NCBI RefSeq assembly: GCF_003086295.3
Contig: NC_092046.1
Coordinates: 103,271,363 to 103,335,362 of the forward strand
Source: Arachis hypogaea
Lineage: Eukaryota > Streptophyta > Magnoliopsida > Fabales > Fabaceae
DNA length: 64,000 nt
Reading direction: 5' to 3'
The notes below the pieces were generated by a model. The model did no database searches, was not told the DNA's origin, and saw only the letters and a list, made by a program, of their open reading frames with translations. The position numbers were made by a program, and so were the translations under genes. This document shows, in pieces, positions 1 to 10,654 of the stretch; within the stretch, counting starts at the first letter, position 1; each line of letters opens with the position of its first letter.

Positions 1-242
1 CAGAGAGGTCAGAATCCAACAGCATCAGCAGTCCTTTTTCAGCCTGAATCAGATTTTTGCTCAGCTCCCTCAATTTCAGCCAGAAAATACCTGAAATTAC
101 AGAAAAATACACAAACTCATAGTAAAGTCCAGAAATATGAATTTGTCCTAGAAACTAATGAAAATATACCAAAAACTAACTAAAACATACTAAAAACTAC
201 ATGAAATTAACCCCAAAAAGCGTATAAAATATCCGCTCATCA
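1..242 (-). mobile_element. A: terminal LTR fragment, Athila-like family (same family as G)
   Basis: This stretch matches the right-hand end of the LTR at 55070-56632 almost base for base, including the terminal block ending ATATCCGCTCATCA. In element sense (minus strand) the LTR begins TGATGAGCGG at 242 and runs out of the window. It abuts the antisense ORF of element D, so a family A/G element or solo LTR inserted there. The flank after the LTR is AGGAG; the matching duplication would lie left of the window. Whether this is a solo LTR or one end of a full element cannot be told. Confidence 0.85.
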
Positions 243-799
243 AGGAGCTTCAAGTGAAGGTGGCCAAGCTAGAGAAGGAGTTGGAGGGTGAGAAGGCAAG
301 TTCTGTTGCTTTGGCGGCTTCTGTGAGGTTGGCTGAAGACACGGCATTGAGGCACAAGGATAGCTATGTCACATCCTACCGTGAGGTAATGCGTCTCAGG
401 GTAGAGTTGGAGTCTACCCGGGTTGACTATGCCGAGCTCCAGGGTCACCTTGTAGGCCGCGTAAATGCTGCTTATGAGAAACTGAAGGAGCAAGTTCGAG
501 TTCTTGCTCCCGAGGTCGACCTTACTCTCTTTAGTCTGGACAATGTCGTAAAGGAGGTCAAGATTGTCCCTGACGACCTTGATGACGACGATGTTGAACC
601 TCTGCCTGTGCCGGTTGCCAAAGCCACTATTGTGCCGACTTCTTCAGCTCCTCCTGCTGGGGTTAGTCATCTCGAACCCAAGCCTGATTGTCAAATATTA
701 AATCGAGATGACGGGATGGTGGATGCTGTGCCCCTCCAGACTCGTCCTCCTTCGCCCCATGTTGATGCAGCTTCTGGGAAACCTCTGGATCCTCTTTAG
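243..799 (+). pseudogene. Remnant of the antisense accessory ORF of D (C-terminal part)
   Basis: The reading frame is open from the LTR junction to a stop at 797-799 and encodes a heptad-rich stretch starting VAKLEKELEGEKASS, then an acidic DDLDDDDVEPLP segment and the C-terminal DCQILNRDDGMVDAVPLQ motif. The same order occurs in the intact antisense ORF of C (24906-26832). The first codon of the continuous frame is not a start codon: the N-terminal domain was removed by the insertion of LTR A. It runs against the pol strand of D. The function of this family is unknown; the segment left here is mainly a predicted coiled coil. Confidence 0.8.
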
Positions 800-2166
800 T
801 TATTCTTGGTATATTTGTGTATGGCCCTGTCTGTGGGCTTTTGAACTGTTTATTTTTTGTAAATGGTATTTTGCTGACTGTTGACACTCTCTTGGTTGCT
901 TGTTTAGCAACTTTATTTTGAAAAACAAAGCGGTTTCCAAGCTTTTGGGGATGATTTTGGTGGCCTCTGAAGCTTGCCGTTTTTATAGCTAGCAGTTTTT
1001 ATATCATGTCTGTCTGCACTCGTCTTGGCACCTTTCTAGGTTTTTGGGAGTGTTGCAACTTTTCGTTGTCTAACCTCTTTGGGTTGGCTTGGTTCTTTTG
1101 CCTGATGTCATTTCCATCAATTCGTTTTGTTTGGACTTTGTTCAGGTCTTTGTTAGGAATTTTTTTTATATAACGCTGAGGTCGCCGATTTCGTTATGTC
1201 GGTTTTGTCCGAGCTGTTGTTGATAATCCTCTTTTTTTGGACCCCTTTTTAGGTCTCTTTCAGGGATTATTTTTGTAGCTTTATGTTTTGGACCGACCTC
1301 TTCGCGTCGAGTCCTTCTAAGTTATTTTGTAATCCTCTTTCTTGGACCTTGTTCAGGTCTCTTTCAGGGATTACTTTTATAACTTTTATTTTTTGGGCCG
1401 ACTTCGTCATGTCGGGCCCTTCTATGTTATTTTTGTAATCCTCTTTCTTGGACCTTGTTCAGGTCTCTTTCAGGGATTACTTTTATAACTTTTATGTTTT
1501 GGGCCGACTTCGTCATGTCGAGCCCTTCTAAGTTATTTTTGTAATCCTCTTTCTTGGACCTTGTTCAGGTCTCATTCAGGGATTACTTTTATAACTTTTA
1601 TGTTTTGGGCCGACTTCATCATGTCAAGCCCTTCTAAGTTAAAGTAATCCTCTTTTATAGGGTTGGCCAGACCTCTTTTCAGGGTTTACATATAACTTGG
1701 TTTGACTTGGTCCGACTTCTTAACGTCGGCCAGTCTTTAAGTTATTATTTAGCAATCCATTAAGACCTCGTCAGGTCTTTTCTCCGGATCACTTTCGATA
1801 ACTTCTTGCATTATTCTGTTTTCATCTTTGCCGATTTGTAGAAGGTGAGTTCAATCCTTGTTTAGTCAACCTTGAGATGAATTTGGTTTTCATCTCTGCT
1901 GGTCTTTATCGTGTGCGTGTAGTGAATTTTATTTTCACTTTCTGCCGATTTGTTGCTTTATAATCGTGCGATGAATGTTTCAGATTTAATGCGTCTAGAA
2001 AACTTGTAGAACATCTAACATATTTTATTTAAAAGAAAATGCAAATATGTACATGTGAAGTTTTTATCCTTTTAAGTCGGATAATTTGTGTATCTCAACT
2101 TGGTGCCTCGTTATAAAACCTTTTTAGGAAAAAGAGTACATCTTATGCTGAGATCCCTTACCATTC
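800..2166. other. Non-coding linker of D between pol and the antisense ORF
   Basis: No credible ORF. The stretch is T-rich on the plus strand and contains the tandem repeat at 1221-1655. The corresponding linker in C is 23652-24905, with similar repeats on the other strand. The antisense ORF and pol are convergent onto this linker, so it should hold both 3' ends. Confidence 0.7.
1221..1655. repeat. Tandem repeat of about 107 bp, four to five units
   Basis: Units restart at TAATCCTCTTTCTTGG near 1223, 1330, 1435, 1542 and 1644. Each carries an AATCC...GGATTA inverted pair, GGTCTCTTTCAGGGATTA, and a GCCGACTTCGTCATGTCG palindrome-like segment. Units are most similar in the middle of the array and decay at both ends. 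Related repeats lie at 24140-24600 in element C. Confidence 0.85.
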
Positions 2167-5100
2167 CTAGCTATAGTACCTTCTTAGGTTGCAGGCGTGC
2201 CATGACCTGGGAAGCTCTCGCCCCTCGAGTTCGGACAGTCTGTAGTAGCCCTTCCCAAGTACTTCTATGACTCGGTAGGGTCCTTTCCAGTTTGCTGCCA
2301 ACTTTCCTTCTCCGGGTCGAGTTGCTTCGATATCATTTTGTATTAGGATAAGATCATTCTCAGTGAAACCTCTTGGCACTACCTTTTGATTATATCTGGA
2401 AGCCATTCAACGATTTAGTGCTTCTTCCCTGATCCGAACTCTTTCTTGGATTTTAGGAAGTAGGTCGAGCTCTTCCCTTTGAAGTTGGGAGTTGGCTTCT
2501 TCATTGTAGTGGACTACTCTAGGCAATTCTTCATTGATCTCTACTGGGATCATTGCCTCCGTTCCGTATGCTAATCGGAAGGGTGATTCCCTTGTGGTGG
2601 AATGTGGCGTTGTTCGATATGCCCATAGGACATGTGGGAGTTCTTCGGCCCAAGCTCTCTTTGCGTCTTGTAATCTCCATTTTAGCCCACCCAATATGAC
2701 TTTGCTGGCAACTTCGGCTTGTCCATTGGCTTGGGGATGTTCGATGGAAGTTAACTGGTGCTTTATGTTCAAGTCAGCTACTAATTTTCTGAAGCATGCA
2801 TCTGTGAATTGGGTGCCATTGTCTATGGTAATGGAGTATGGAACCCCGAACCTTGTGACAATATTCCTATATAGGAATTTTCAACTTCTTTGAGCAGTGG
2901 CGTTAGCTAGGGGTTCTACCTCGATCCACTTTGTGAAATAGTCTACCCCTACTATGAGGAATTTAAATTGTCCCGATCCCTGAGAAAAGGGTCCGAGAAG
3001 GTCGAGTCCCCATTTTGCAAATGGCCAAGGTGAGGTTATGCTGATGAGCTCCTCGGGCGGGGCGATGTGAAAGTTGGCATGTTTTTGACATGGTGGACAC
3101 GTCTTTACGAACTCTGTGGCCTCCTTTTGTAGAGTTGGCCAATAAAATCCTGCCCGAAGTACTTTTTTGGTGAGCGCTTGTGCTCCGAGACGATTGCCAC
3201 AGATGCCACTGTGTATTTCTTCTAGAACTTCCCTCGTGTTGGAAGTCGGTACACATTTTAACAATGGTATTGAAATTCCTTTTTTGTATAGAGTATTATT
3301 TATAATAGTATAGTATTGTGCCTCCCGTTTTAACCTTTTTGCCTCCTTCTTGTCTGTAGGAAGTGTTTCTGTTTTGAGGTAGTTAATTATTGGAGTCATC
3401 CATCCTTGATCTAGACCTGTTATGGCTAGGACTTTTTCCTCTTCCGAGATTGACGGGTTTTGTAATATTTCCTGGATGAGGCTTCTATTGTTGCCTCCTG
3501 GTTTGGTGCTGGCTAGTTTTGAGAGTGCGTCAGCTCGGGCATTTTGTTCGCGGGGTATGTGGTAGATCTCATATTCCCGGAGTTGTCCGAGCTATTCCCT
3601 GGTTTTACCCAGGTACTTTTTCATAGTGGGGTCCTTGGCTTGGTAGCTCGCCGTTATTTGTGAAGAGATCATCTGTGAGTCACTGAAGATAATGAGTCTT
3701 TGAGCTCCGACCTCTTTAGCCAGCTTTAAACCAGCTAGTAGTGCCTCATATTCCGCCTGGTTGTTTGAGGAAGGGGACCCGAATTTGAGAGAGAGTTCGA
3801 TTTGGGTTCCTTGATTACTTTCAATTATCACACCTGCGCCGCTTCCAGTTTTATTCGAGGAACCGTCCACGTAGAGATTCCATTCCGTGGGGGTTTCCCG
3901 GGTGTCTATAAATTCTACAATGAAGTCGGCTAAGTATTGTGATTTGATGGCTGTTCGAGCTTTGAAGGTCGAACTCGGACAACTCGACTGCCCATTGTAA
4001 GATTTTGCCCGCTAGATCTGTTTTCTGCAATATCCCTTTTATGGGCTGATTGGTCCGAACCTTAATGGTGTGAGCTTGGAAGTACGGGCGAAGTCATCGA
4101 GATGTTAGTATGAGAGCATAGGTAAATTTTTCTATTTTTTGGTAGTTTAGCTCAGATCCTTGTAATGCTTTACTGATGAAGTATACAGGTTGTTGCCCAC
4201 TGTCGTCTTCTCGAACTAGTGCTGAGGCTACTGCCCGACTCCCTACCGTGAGGTATAATATGAGTAGTTCTCCTTCTCGTGGCTGAGATAGGATAGGTGG
4301 CTGTCCTAGGAATCTTTTGAAATCTTGGAAGGTTTGTTCGCACTCCATTTTCCATTCGAACCTCTATTTTTTCCTTAGAGTAGCATAGAAGGGAAGATAT
4401 CTTATCGATGATCCCGCTAGGAATCTGGACAGGGTTGCCAATCTCCCGTTGAGTTGTTGTACCTCTTTGACACAAGTTGGGCTCTTCATGTTGAGTATGG
4501 CCTGACATTTATCCGGATTTGCCTCAATTCCTCTTTGTGTAAGCATAAAACCTAAGAACTTGCCGGCTTCTACTGCAAAGGTGCATTTTGCAGGATTGAG
4601 TCGCATGTCATGCTTCCTTATTGTGTCGAACACTTGGACCTGGTCAGACAATAATGTCTCTTCACTTTGTGTCTTTATCAACATGTCATCCACATAGACT
4701 TCCATGACTTTTTCGATATGATCTGAGAAGACTTTATTCATTAGCCTTTGATAAGTAGCTCCCGCATTTCTGAGACCAAAGGGCATCACAATGTAGCAGT
4801 AGTTTGCTTTTGGTGTTAATAATGAGGTTTTTTCTTGATCGGGTAGGTACATTGGGATTTGATTGTATCCGGATTATGCATCCATAAATGAGAGGTATTT
4901 ATATCCGGAGGAGGCATCTACCAGAGCATCGATACTTGGGAGTGGATAAGGGTCTTTTGGGCAGGCTTTGTTGAGATCAGTATAGTTGGTGCACATTCGC
5001 CACTTCCCATTTGATTTTTTCACCAAGACGATGTTAGCTAGCCATAGTGGGTACTTGACTTCTCTTATGAATCCTGCCTCCAGTAGAGCTTGTACCTGCT

Positions 5101-5904
5101 CTTCCACAGCTTGGGATCATTTGGGTCCGAGTTTTCTACGCCTCTGTTGTACTGGCCGAGATCCAGGGTAAATTGCTAGCTTATGACACATTAACTCGGG
5201 GTCTATGGCTGGCATGTCTGCAGCCTTCCACGCAAAGAGGTCGGCATTTTCTCGTAAGAACTGTACGAGTGATTCTTTTATGTCTCCTTTTAGAATCGTG
5301 CCAATATTGGTTGTTTTGTCTGGGACATCTCCGATCTGGACTTTCTCTAATTCGCCTTTAGGTTGTGGACGGAGTTCTTCTCGCCTCTGAACTCTAGTAA
5401 GATCAATTGTGTGGAATTCTTCTCCTCCGCCTCTGAGATTTAGACTTTCGTTGTAACAGCGGCGCGCCATCTTCTGATCTGCTTTTATCGTAGCTATCCC
5501 TTCTGCAGTTGGGAATTTCATGCATAGATGTGGAGTTGAGACTATTGCGCCAAGTTGATTTAATATTGTCCGACCTATTAGGGCATTGTAGGCTGAACTC
5601 ATGTCGACCACGATGTAGTCTATTTTGAGTGTTCTGGATTGGTTTCCTTTTCCGAAGGTTGTTTGTAGTGGGACGTATCCCAGTAGTTGCACTGGAGTGT
5701 CTCCTAGTCCGAACAGGCTGTTTGGATATGCTCTAAGTTCTTTATCTTCCAGGCCGAGCTTGTCGAAGGCAGTTTTGAATAAGATGTCGGCGGAGCTCCC
5801 TTGGTCTATCAGTGTGCGGTGGAGATTTGCATTTGCCAGTATAATGGTGATGACCATGGGATCGTCATGTCCTCGATGATACCGGATGCATCTTCTTTGG
5901 CAAA
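2167..5904 (-). pseudogene. pol: pol pseudogene of D (protease-RT-RNase H-second RNase H-integrase)
   Basis: Read on the minus strand, the pieces give a protease (LIDQGSSADILF, about 5800), reverse transcriptase (CTNYTDLNKACPKDPYPLPS; YVDD box near 4690), a Ty3-type RNase H (near 4100-4350), a second RNase H-like domain (MDGSSNKTGSGAGVI, 3592-3870) and integrase with its zinc finger (near 3100-3250), DDE core and C-terminal region ending RRYYS. A second RNase H of archaeal type is a known feature of the Tat lineage. At least five stops interrupt it, including ones after RKLGPK, FMDA and TLRKK. The protease start is frameshifted near 5870 by one missing base compared with C. Inactive. Confidence 0.9.
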
Positions 5905-6327
5905 TGTTCATACCCTGGGTCGAGCTACCCGACCTGGGATGATTGGCGACAAAGCGACCGACCTCTTCAGGTCAGGCTACCCGACCTCTTCTCAAAGAGG
6001 TCGGCCAAATCAACAGGAGAGCCCAATAAAAGGCCCAAATAGAGGAACGCGACCCAAATCCAAAGGCAATCCAAGCCTATAGAGATAAACGCGGTTCCCT
6101 TGAAGATAAGCTGACTTCACCCAAAATAAAGATAAGATAAGATAAGATAAGATAACTAACTAATCTTATCAGAAAGGTCAGCCCCATCTACTATAAATAC
6201 ACTGGAGCACCAGGTATAACTCATACTCTGATTCTACTATAAATACACCAGCCGGACACATCGGTTCCGACCAGTGCAGAAGATCTCGTCCGAGATCGAC
6301 CTACCGTTTCAGGTAACCCCCGGAACA
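5905..6327 (+). repeat. 5' LTR of C (423 bp, internally deleted)
   Basis: It starts TGTTCATACCCTGGG and ends CCCGGAACA, giving TG...CA ends. Compared with the 542-bp 3' LTR it lacks about 130 bp after GATTCTAC, replaced by an 11-bp copy of the local TATAAATACAC segment. A GATAA microsatellite (6127-6153) has more units than in the 3' LTR. Outside the deletion I count roughly eleven differences by eye. Confidence 0.9.
6188..6248 (+). promoter_or_regulatory. Duplicated TATA box in the 5' LTR of C
   Basis: TATAAATA occurs at 6192-6199 and again at 6238-6245, each inside CTACTATAAATACAC. The 3' LTR has only the first copy (28236-28243). The second copy is the filler at the deletion junction. Position and sequence fit the core promoter of the LTR. 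Confidence 0.75.
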
Positions 6328-6328
6328 T

Positions 6329-6346
6329 TGGCGCCGTTGTCGGGGA
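6329..6346 (+). other. Primer binding site of C (tRNA-Asp)
   Basis: TGGCGCCGTTGTCGGGGA follows the 5' LTR after one base. It is complementary to the 3' end of plant tRNA-Asp with one mismatch (T for C in GTTGCCGG). tRNA-Asp priming is usual for the Tat and Athila lineages. It confirms plus-strand orientation. Confidence 0.9.
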
Positions 6347-6367
6347 CCTGGAAGTCATCCCATCACC

Positions 6368-8191
6368 ATGGCGGATGACCATGACAACGACCACGATTCG
6401 GATTTAGAAGACAGAATGCCGCACAAAAACGTGGACACTACACTAAAAGATACCCCGGAAACCAACGGGAACAAAGACTCACCAAATCTAGGAGCAATAG
6501 AAGCACTTCAAGATCGCTTGAAGCAACTTGAAAAAGAAACCCAACAACAATGAGAGATCGGAAAGGATCTACAAAGAGAGGTATGGCGACGTCGAGAATT
6601 GGAAGAAAAATTACTGCAGTTAGAAGCCGATCTCAAATCAAAAGCCCCTTCGATAATTCCTGAGGAAAGCTCATGCAAAGAACAGGATCCATTCACCAGG
6701 GAGATCATGAAAACCAAAATCCCAAAGGACTTCAAACTCCCGGATATGACTTTATATGATGGTACCACAGATCCCAACCACCATCTCAGCAATTTCAGAA
6801 GCAGAATGTACCTTACCGATGCCTCAGATGCTGTTCGCTGCAAAGCTTTTCCAACAACTCTCACGAAGACAGCAATCCGATGGTTCGACAACTTACCTCC
6901 AAAGTCCATCTCAAACTTCGATGACCTGGCCAAAAAGTTCCTGGCCAGATTCTCCATCCAGAAAGATAAGGCCAAGCATGCCCCCAGTTTACTAGGGATT
7001 AAGCAAGGAGATCGGGAGAGCCTCCGCAACTACATGGAAAGATTCAACAAAACATGCATGGACATACAAAGCTTGCCAACAGAGGCCGCCATCATGGGAC
7101 TCATCAATGGCCTACGAGAAGGACCATTTAGCCAATCTATATCAAAAAAGTACCCTACCTCCTTAGACAAAGTATAGGAGCAAGCAGAAAAATACATCAA
7201 CATGAAAGAAAATGCGCGGTTGGGAGAAACCTCAAAATCGGGGGCCTCCTACCGTGACAGAGACAAGGAATCTAAAAGAAAAGAAGATCGACAAGGGGAG
7301 AAAATAAAAAAATACCATAATTACACTCCCCTCAGAGCATCCCTAGTCGAAATATACAAAAAGGTCTGCCATACAGAAAAAATTCCCCCAGCATGGCCCC
7401 TCAAAGGCAAAAGGGGAGGAGGAAATCGGAAGGAATATTGTGAATATCATCGGGTGAGAGGATACTCCACCAACGAATGCTTCGACTTGAAAAATATCAT
7501 AGAAAAATTGGTGAGGGAAGGAAAATTAGATCGATTCCTGGCCACCCGAGATGATGATCAAAGAAAGAGACGAAGGGATGAAGATACCGAATGAACAGAA
7601 CGATCACCTCGGACACCAGAAAGACATGTCCACATGATACATAGCGGATTCGCAGCAGGAGGGATCTCCAAATCCTCCCGCAAAAGGTATCTCAAAGAAG
7701 TATATCATGTCGAAGGAGAGGAGGAAACACTCAACATCCCAGCGATAACATTCACTAAGGAGGACGCGTCCGGCATCATCACAGGACACGACGATCCCAT
7801 GGTTATCACCATCATATTGGCAAACGCCAACCTACACCGCACCTTAATAGACCAAGGGAGTTCTGCCGACATCTTATTTAAAACAGCCTTTGATAAACTC
7901 GGCTTAGAAGAAAAAGAACTTAAAGCATATCCAAACAGTCTGTTCGGGTTAGGAGATACCCCGGTTCGACCACTAGGATACATACCACTACATACAACCT
8001 TCGAAAAAGGGGACCAATCCAGGACCCTCAAAATAGACTACATCGTAGTCAATGTAAGTTCAGCTATGCTCTCATAGGTCAGACAACACTCAACCAACTC
8101 GGTGCAATAGTCTCGACTGCACACCTATGTATGAAATTCCCAACTTCAAAAGGGATAGCCACGATAAAAGCAGACCAGAAGATGGCACGTC
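6368..8191 (+). pseudogene. gag: gag-protease of C, interrupted
   Basis: ATG at 6368 opens MADDHDNDHDSDLEDR. The gag core contains RWFDNLPPKSISNFDDLAKK (retrotransposon gag family), followed by a basic region, a Cys/His stretch YCEYHRVRGYSTNECF and the aspartic protease motif LIDQGSSADILF. One frame runs from 6368 to 8077, broken by TGA at 6551, TAG at 7175 and TGA at 7592; a frameshift follows near 8060. The protein is then cut by B at 8191 in KMAR and resumes at 20355. In the family, gag forms the particle and the protease matures it. Confidence 0.88.
8187..8191. other. Left target-site duplication of B (ACGTC)
   Basis: ACGTC here and at 20350-20354 flank B exactly. Joining the two sides at one copy restores the contiguous protease-RT linker of C (KMAR followed by YNESLN), as in D. 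Confidence 0.97.
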
Positions 8192-8250
8192 TGATGCGCA
8201 TAAACTAGTTATGCTACGATTTAGGAAATTGCACGATCGGCAAAATTCCT

Positions 8251-8330
8251 TCCGGCAAGTGCACCGGTTATCGTCAAGTAAAAACTCACAATAGAGTGAG
8301 GTCGAATCCCACAAGGATTGGTTGAGTGAG
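8251..8330 (-). repeat. Conserved U5 block shared by Athila-like LTRs
   Basis: GGCAAGTGCACCGG, TCGTCAAGTAAAAA and GGTCGAATCCCACA occur in this order. The same order, diverged, is present in E (32650-32731), G (about 55121-55187) and the second B LTR (17984-18063), while the surrounding sequence is not alignable by eye. It lies within about 140 bp of the U5 end. Function is not known to me; packaging or RNA folding are guesses. Confidence 0.7.
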
Positions 8331-9476
8331 CAATTCGGATTAGAAGTATGTTCTAGTTGAGCGGAATCAAAATTTAGATGAGAATTTCGGAATGTAAAAT
8401 TGGCGGGAAACGTAAATGACAAGAAATTTAAATGGCGGAATCTTAAATTGCATGAATTAAAGAGCAGAAGCTAAATTGCTGAAATTAAAAGGGAATGGGG
8501 GTGATTGCATGAATTGAGTTGCAGAATGTAAAGAGAAAGTGGAAATCAGAAATGGGGAATTCATTGGGTTATAGGAGATATTGAGATCTCCGAATCAAAA
8601 CATGTTTATCTCTTCCTCAACCAATGCGTTCATTGAATTTTGCTTGGCAATCTTATATGATTGGATCCCAATCCCTTGGCTCACCAATTCCCTCTAAAAA
8701 CGAACAAATTCCCAATCCCTTGGTTTAAATGTTCATAAGAAGAGATGATGCTCGATCACTGATTATACCACACAGTTTCATGAACCACAATTTGGTAGGA
8801 TTACATGTCACAATATCCATCCAAACCCCAATCCAATTCACTGTGAGAAAGCTTCTCTAGCATGAATCCTCCATTCCTTTGCCAAGGTTCCGAAGGATTC
8901 CAATTATGGGTAGTTTCTTTCCCAAGACAACTACCCAATGGAATTAGATCGAGAAGCTTTCTAACAAAATTCAAGAGAAAAGATTGAAGAAGAAGATAAA
9001 CTATTATTGATTTATTGAATTACAATAGAGCTCCCTAACCCAATGAAAGGGGGTTTAGTGAGTCATAGCTCTGAATTCAATTACAAAGATATGAAAACTA
9101 GCCAAATGAAAAGGTCAAAAGTCCTTCCTAACTTAAATTCTATCCTATTTATACACTTTCTATATTGAGCTTCTGTTGTGTTTCTTGGGCTTTGAGGCCT
9201 CTCCCTGCTTTCCTTTTGCCTTGGGTTTATGATCCATAATCTTGATGAGGCTGTTGATCCAAATTCTGTAACATTCATTGAGCCAACTTAGTGATAATCA
9301 AATAATGACACATGACTCAATAAATTGAAATTTCAGACTCATCAATCCTTCAGGCCCAATCCCATAAACCATGATATTCAATTGGGTTTCATACCAGAGT
9401 AAGTTTAAGTTAATGTTTGTGCTCAAATACTAACTTAAACCGCAATATTGTTGGCCCAGAAACCTTTTCCAAGAGT

Positions 9477-10308
9477 GGCGTTTAAGTTGCAGTTTAAGCT
9501 TAAACTGTAGCTTAAACGCCAGACACTTCCAGTGATGCCTTTTGTGGAAGCACGTTTAAGCTTCAGTTTAAGGTTAAACTGAAGCTTAAACGTGGAAATG
9601 GAAGAAGGCAGCCCTGGAGGGTAACTTAGTCGAACACGTTTAAGCTTCAGTTTAAGGTTAAACTGAAGCTTAAACGTGGAGATAGAAAGGGCAGCCCTGG
9701 AGGTCGAACACGTTTAAGCTCCAGTTTAAGGTTAAACTGGAGCTTAAACGTGGAAATGGAAGAAGGCATCCTGGAGGTCGAACACGTTTAAGCTCCAGTT
9801 TAAGGTTAAACTGGAGCTTAAACGTGGAAGCTGAGAAAGGTAGCCCTGGAGGTGTCGAACACGTTTAAGCTCCAGTTTAAGGTTAAACTGGAGCTTAAAC
9901 GTGGAAGCTGAGAAAGGTAGCCCTGGAGGTGTCGAACACGTTTAAGCTCCAGTTTAAGGTTAAACTGGAGCTTAAACGTGGAAATGGAGAAAGCAACCCT
10001 GGAGGAGAAACTTGGTCGAACACGTTTAAGCTCTAGTTTAAGGTCAAACTGGAGCTTAAACGTGGAAATGGCTCCCTGGTGCTTTTCCCCTTTCTGGCGT
10101 TTGCCCTTCTCACTTCTGGCGTTTAACCTCCAGTTTAAGGTTAAACTGGAGGTTAAACGTGGAAATGCTTCTTTGGTGAGACTTTCATTCTGGCGTTTAA
10201 CCTCCAGTTTAAGGTTAAACTGGAGGTTAAACTTCAGTTTCAGCATTTCTTAGCCTTCATGATTTTGGCGTTTAAGCTCCAGTTTAGGCTTAAACTGGAA
10301 CTTAAACT
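9477..10308. repeat. Array of eleven 41-44 bp palindromes in the B 3' LTR (U3)
   Basis: Each unit is a near-perfect inverted repeat, typically CACGTTTAAGCTCCAGTTTA, centre AGGT, then the complementary arm. Starts are 9477, 9551, 9635, 9709, 9783, 9860, 9937, 10021, 10118, 10192 and 10267. Both arms change together between units: GCTTCAG/CTGAAGC, GCTCCAG/CTGGAGC, CCTCCAG/CTGGAGG. Linkers contain a recurring AGCCCTGGAGG. The array lies about 330 bp upstream of the TATA box. ORFs through it on both strands are by-products of the repeats. Confidence 0.95.
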
Positions 10309-10617
10309 CCACATGTGATATTCAAGCTTCCTTTATTGACTTTGTTGCTTCCTTGCCTAGCCTCTTCTTCCCTGAAATCATCCAAACAATTGCATCAAAG
10401 TCTTGCAAAATTTCATGAGAAATCTTCCATTCATAGCATTCAAGTAATATAACTAAAAACTCATGGAATTTGCATCAAAATCATACTGTTTGGATGGTTC
10501 ATTGCTTTGTTCTTCTTTTAACCATTCTTGGTTACTTTAAGCTCAAGAAAATGCATAAAACATCTAAAACTATCAAAAAAATGCTAGTGAAACTAGCCTA
10601 AGATGCCTTGGCATCAC

Positions 10618-10654
10618 AACACCAAACTTAATACTTGCTTGTCCCTAAGCAAGT
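10618..10654 (-). promoter_or_regulatory. Polypurine-junction module of B: TAAGTTTGGTGTT plus hairpin
   Basis: Directly inside the 3' LTR the plus strand has AACACCAAACTTA (10618-10630), then a hairpin with arms ACTTGCTT (10633-10640) and AAGCAAGT (10647-10654) around GTCCCT. The same pair of motifs occurs at 34657-34692 in E and at 56634-56670 and 58845-58880 in G. The position is where plus-strand DNA synthesis should be primed, although the tract is not a pure polypurine run. Confidence 0.7.

Larger units (their letters stand above)
243..5904 (-). mobile_element. D: truncated Tat-lineage Ty3/gypsy retrotransposon
   Basis: A pol pseudogene on the minus strand (2167-5904) is followed, in element sense, by a long non-coding linker with tandem repeats and by an ORF on the opposite strand (243-799). 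This order, pol then linker then antisense ORF, matches element C and is typical of the Tat lineage. The gag region and 5' LTR are missing because the copy ends abruptly at 5904 inside the protease region, against the LTR start of C. The antisense ORF is cut at 243 by LTR A. Several in-frame stops and at least one frameshift make it inactive. Confidence 0.85.
8192..10616 (-). repeat. 3' LTR of B (2425 bp)
   Basis: Bounded by TGATGCGCATAAAC on the left and CCTTGGCATCA on the right, same length as the 5' LTR. In element sense the order is U3 with eleven palindromes (10308 down to 9477), TATAAATA (minus strand, 9146-9153), then R/U5 with the conserved GTCGAATCCCAC block (8251-8330). Confidence 0.97.

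Noticed and set aside
9818..10246. 142-residue minus-strand ORF (and its copy at 19551-19979, plus 91-residue ORFs on the other strand) rich in LKLELKRV repeats
   Set aside because: It is a reading of the palindrome array; both strands are open because the repeat lacks stops. No start context or independent support.
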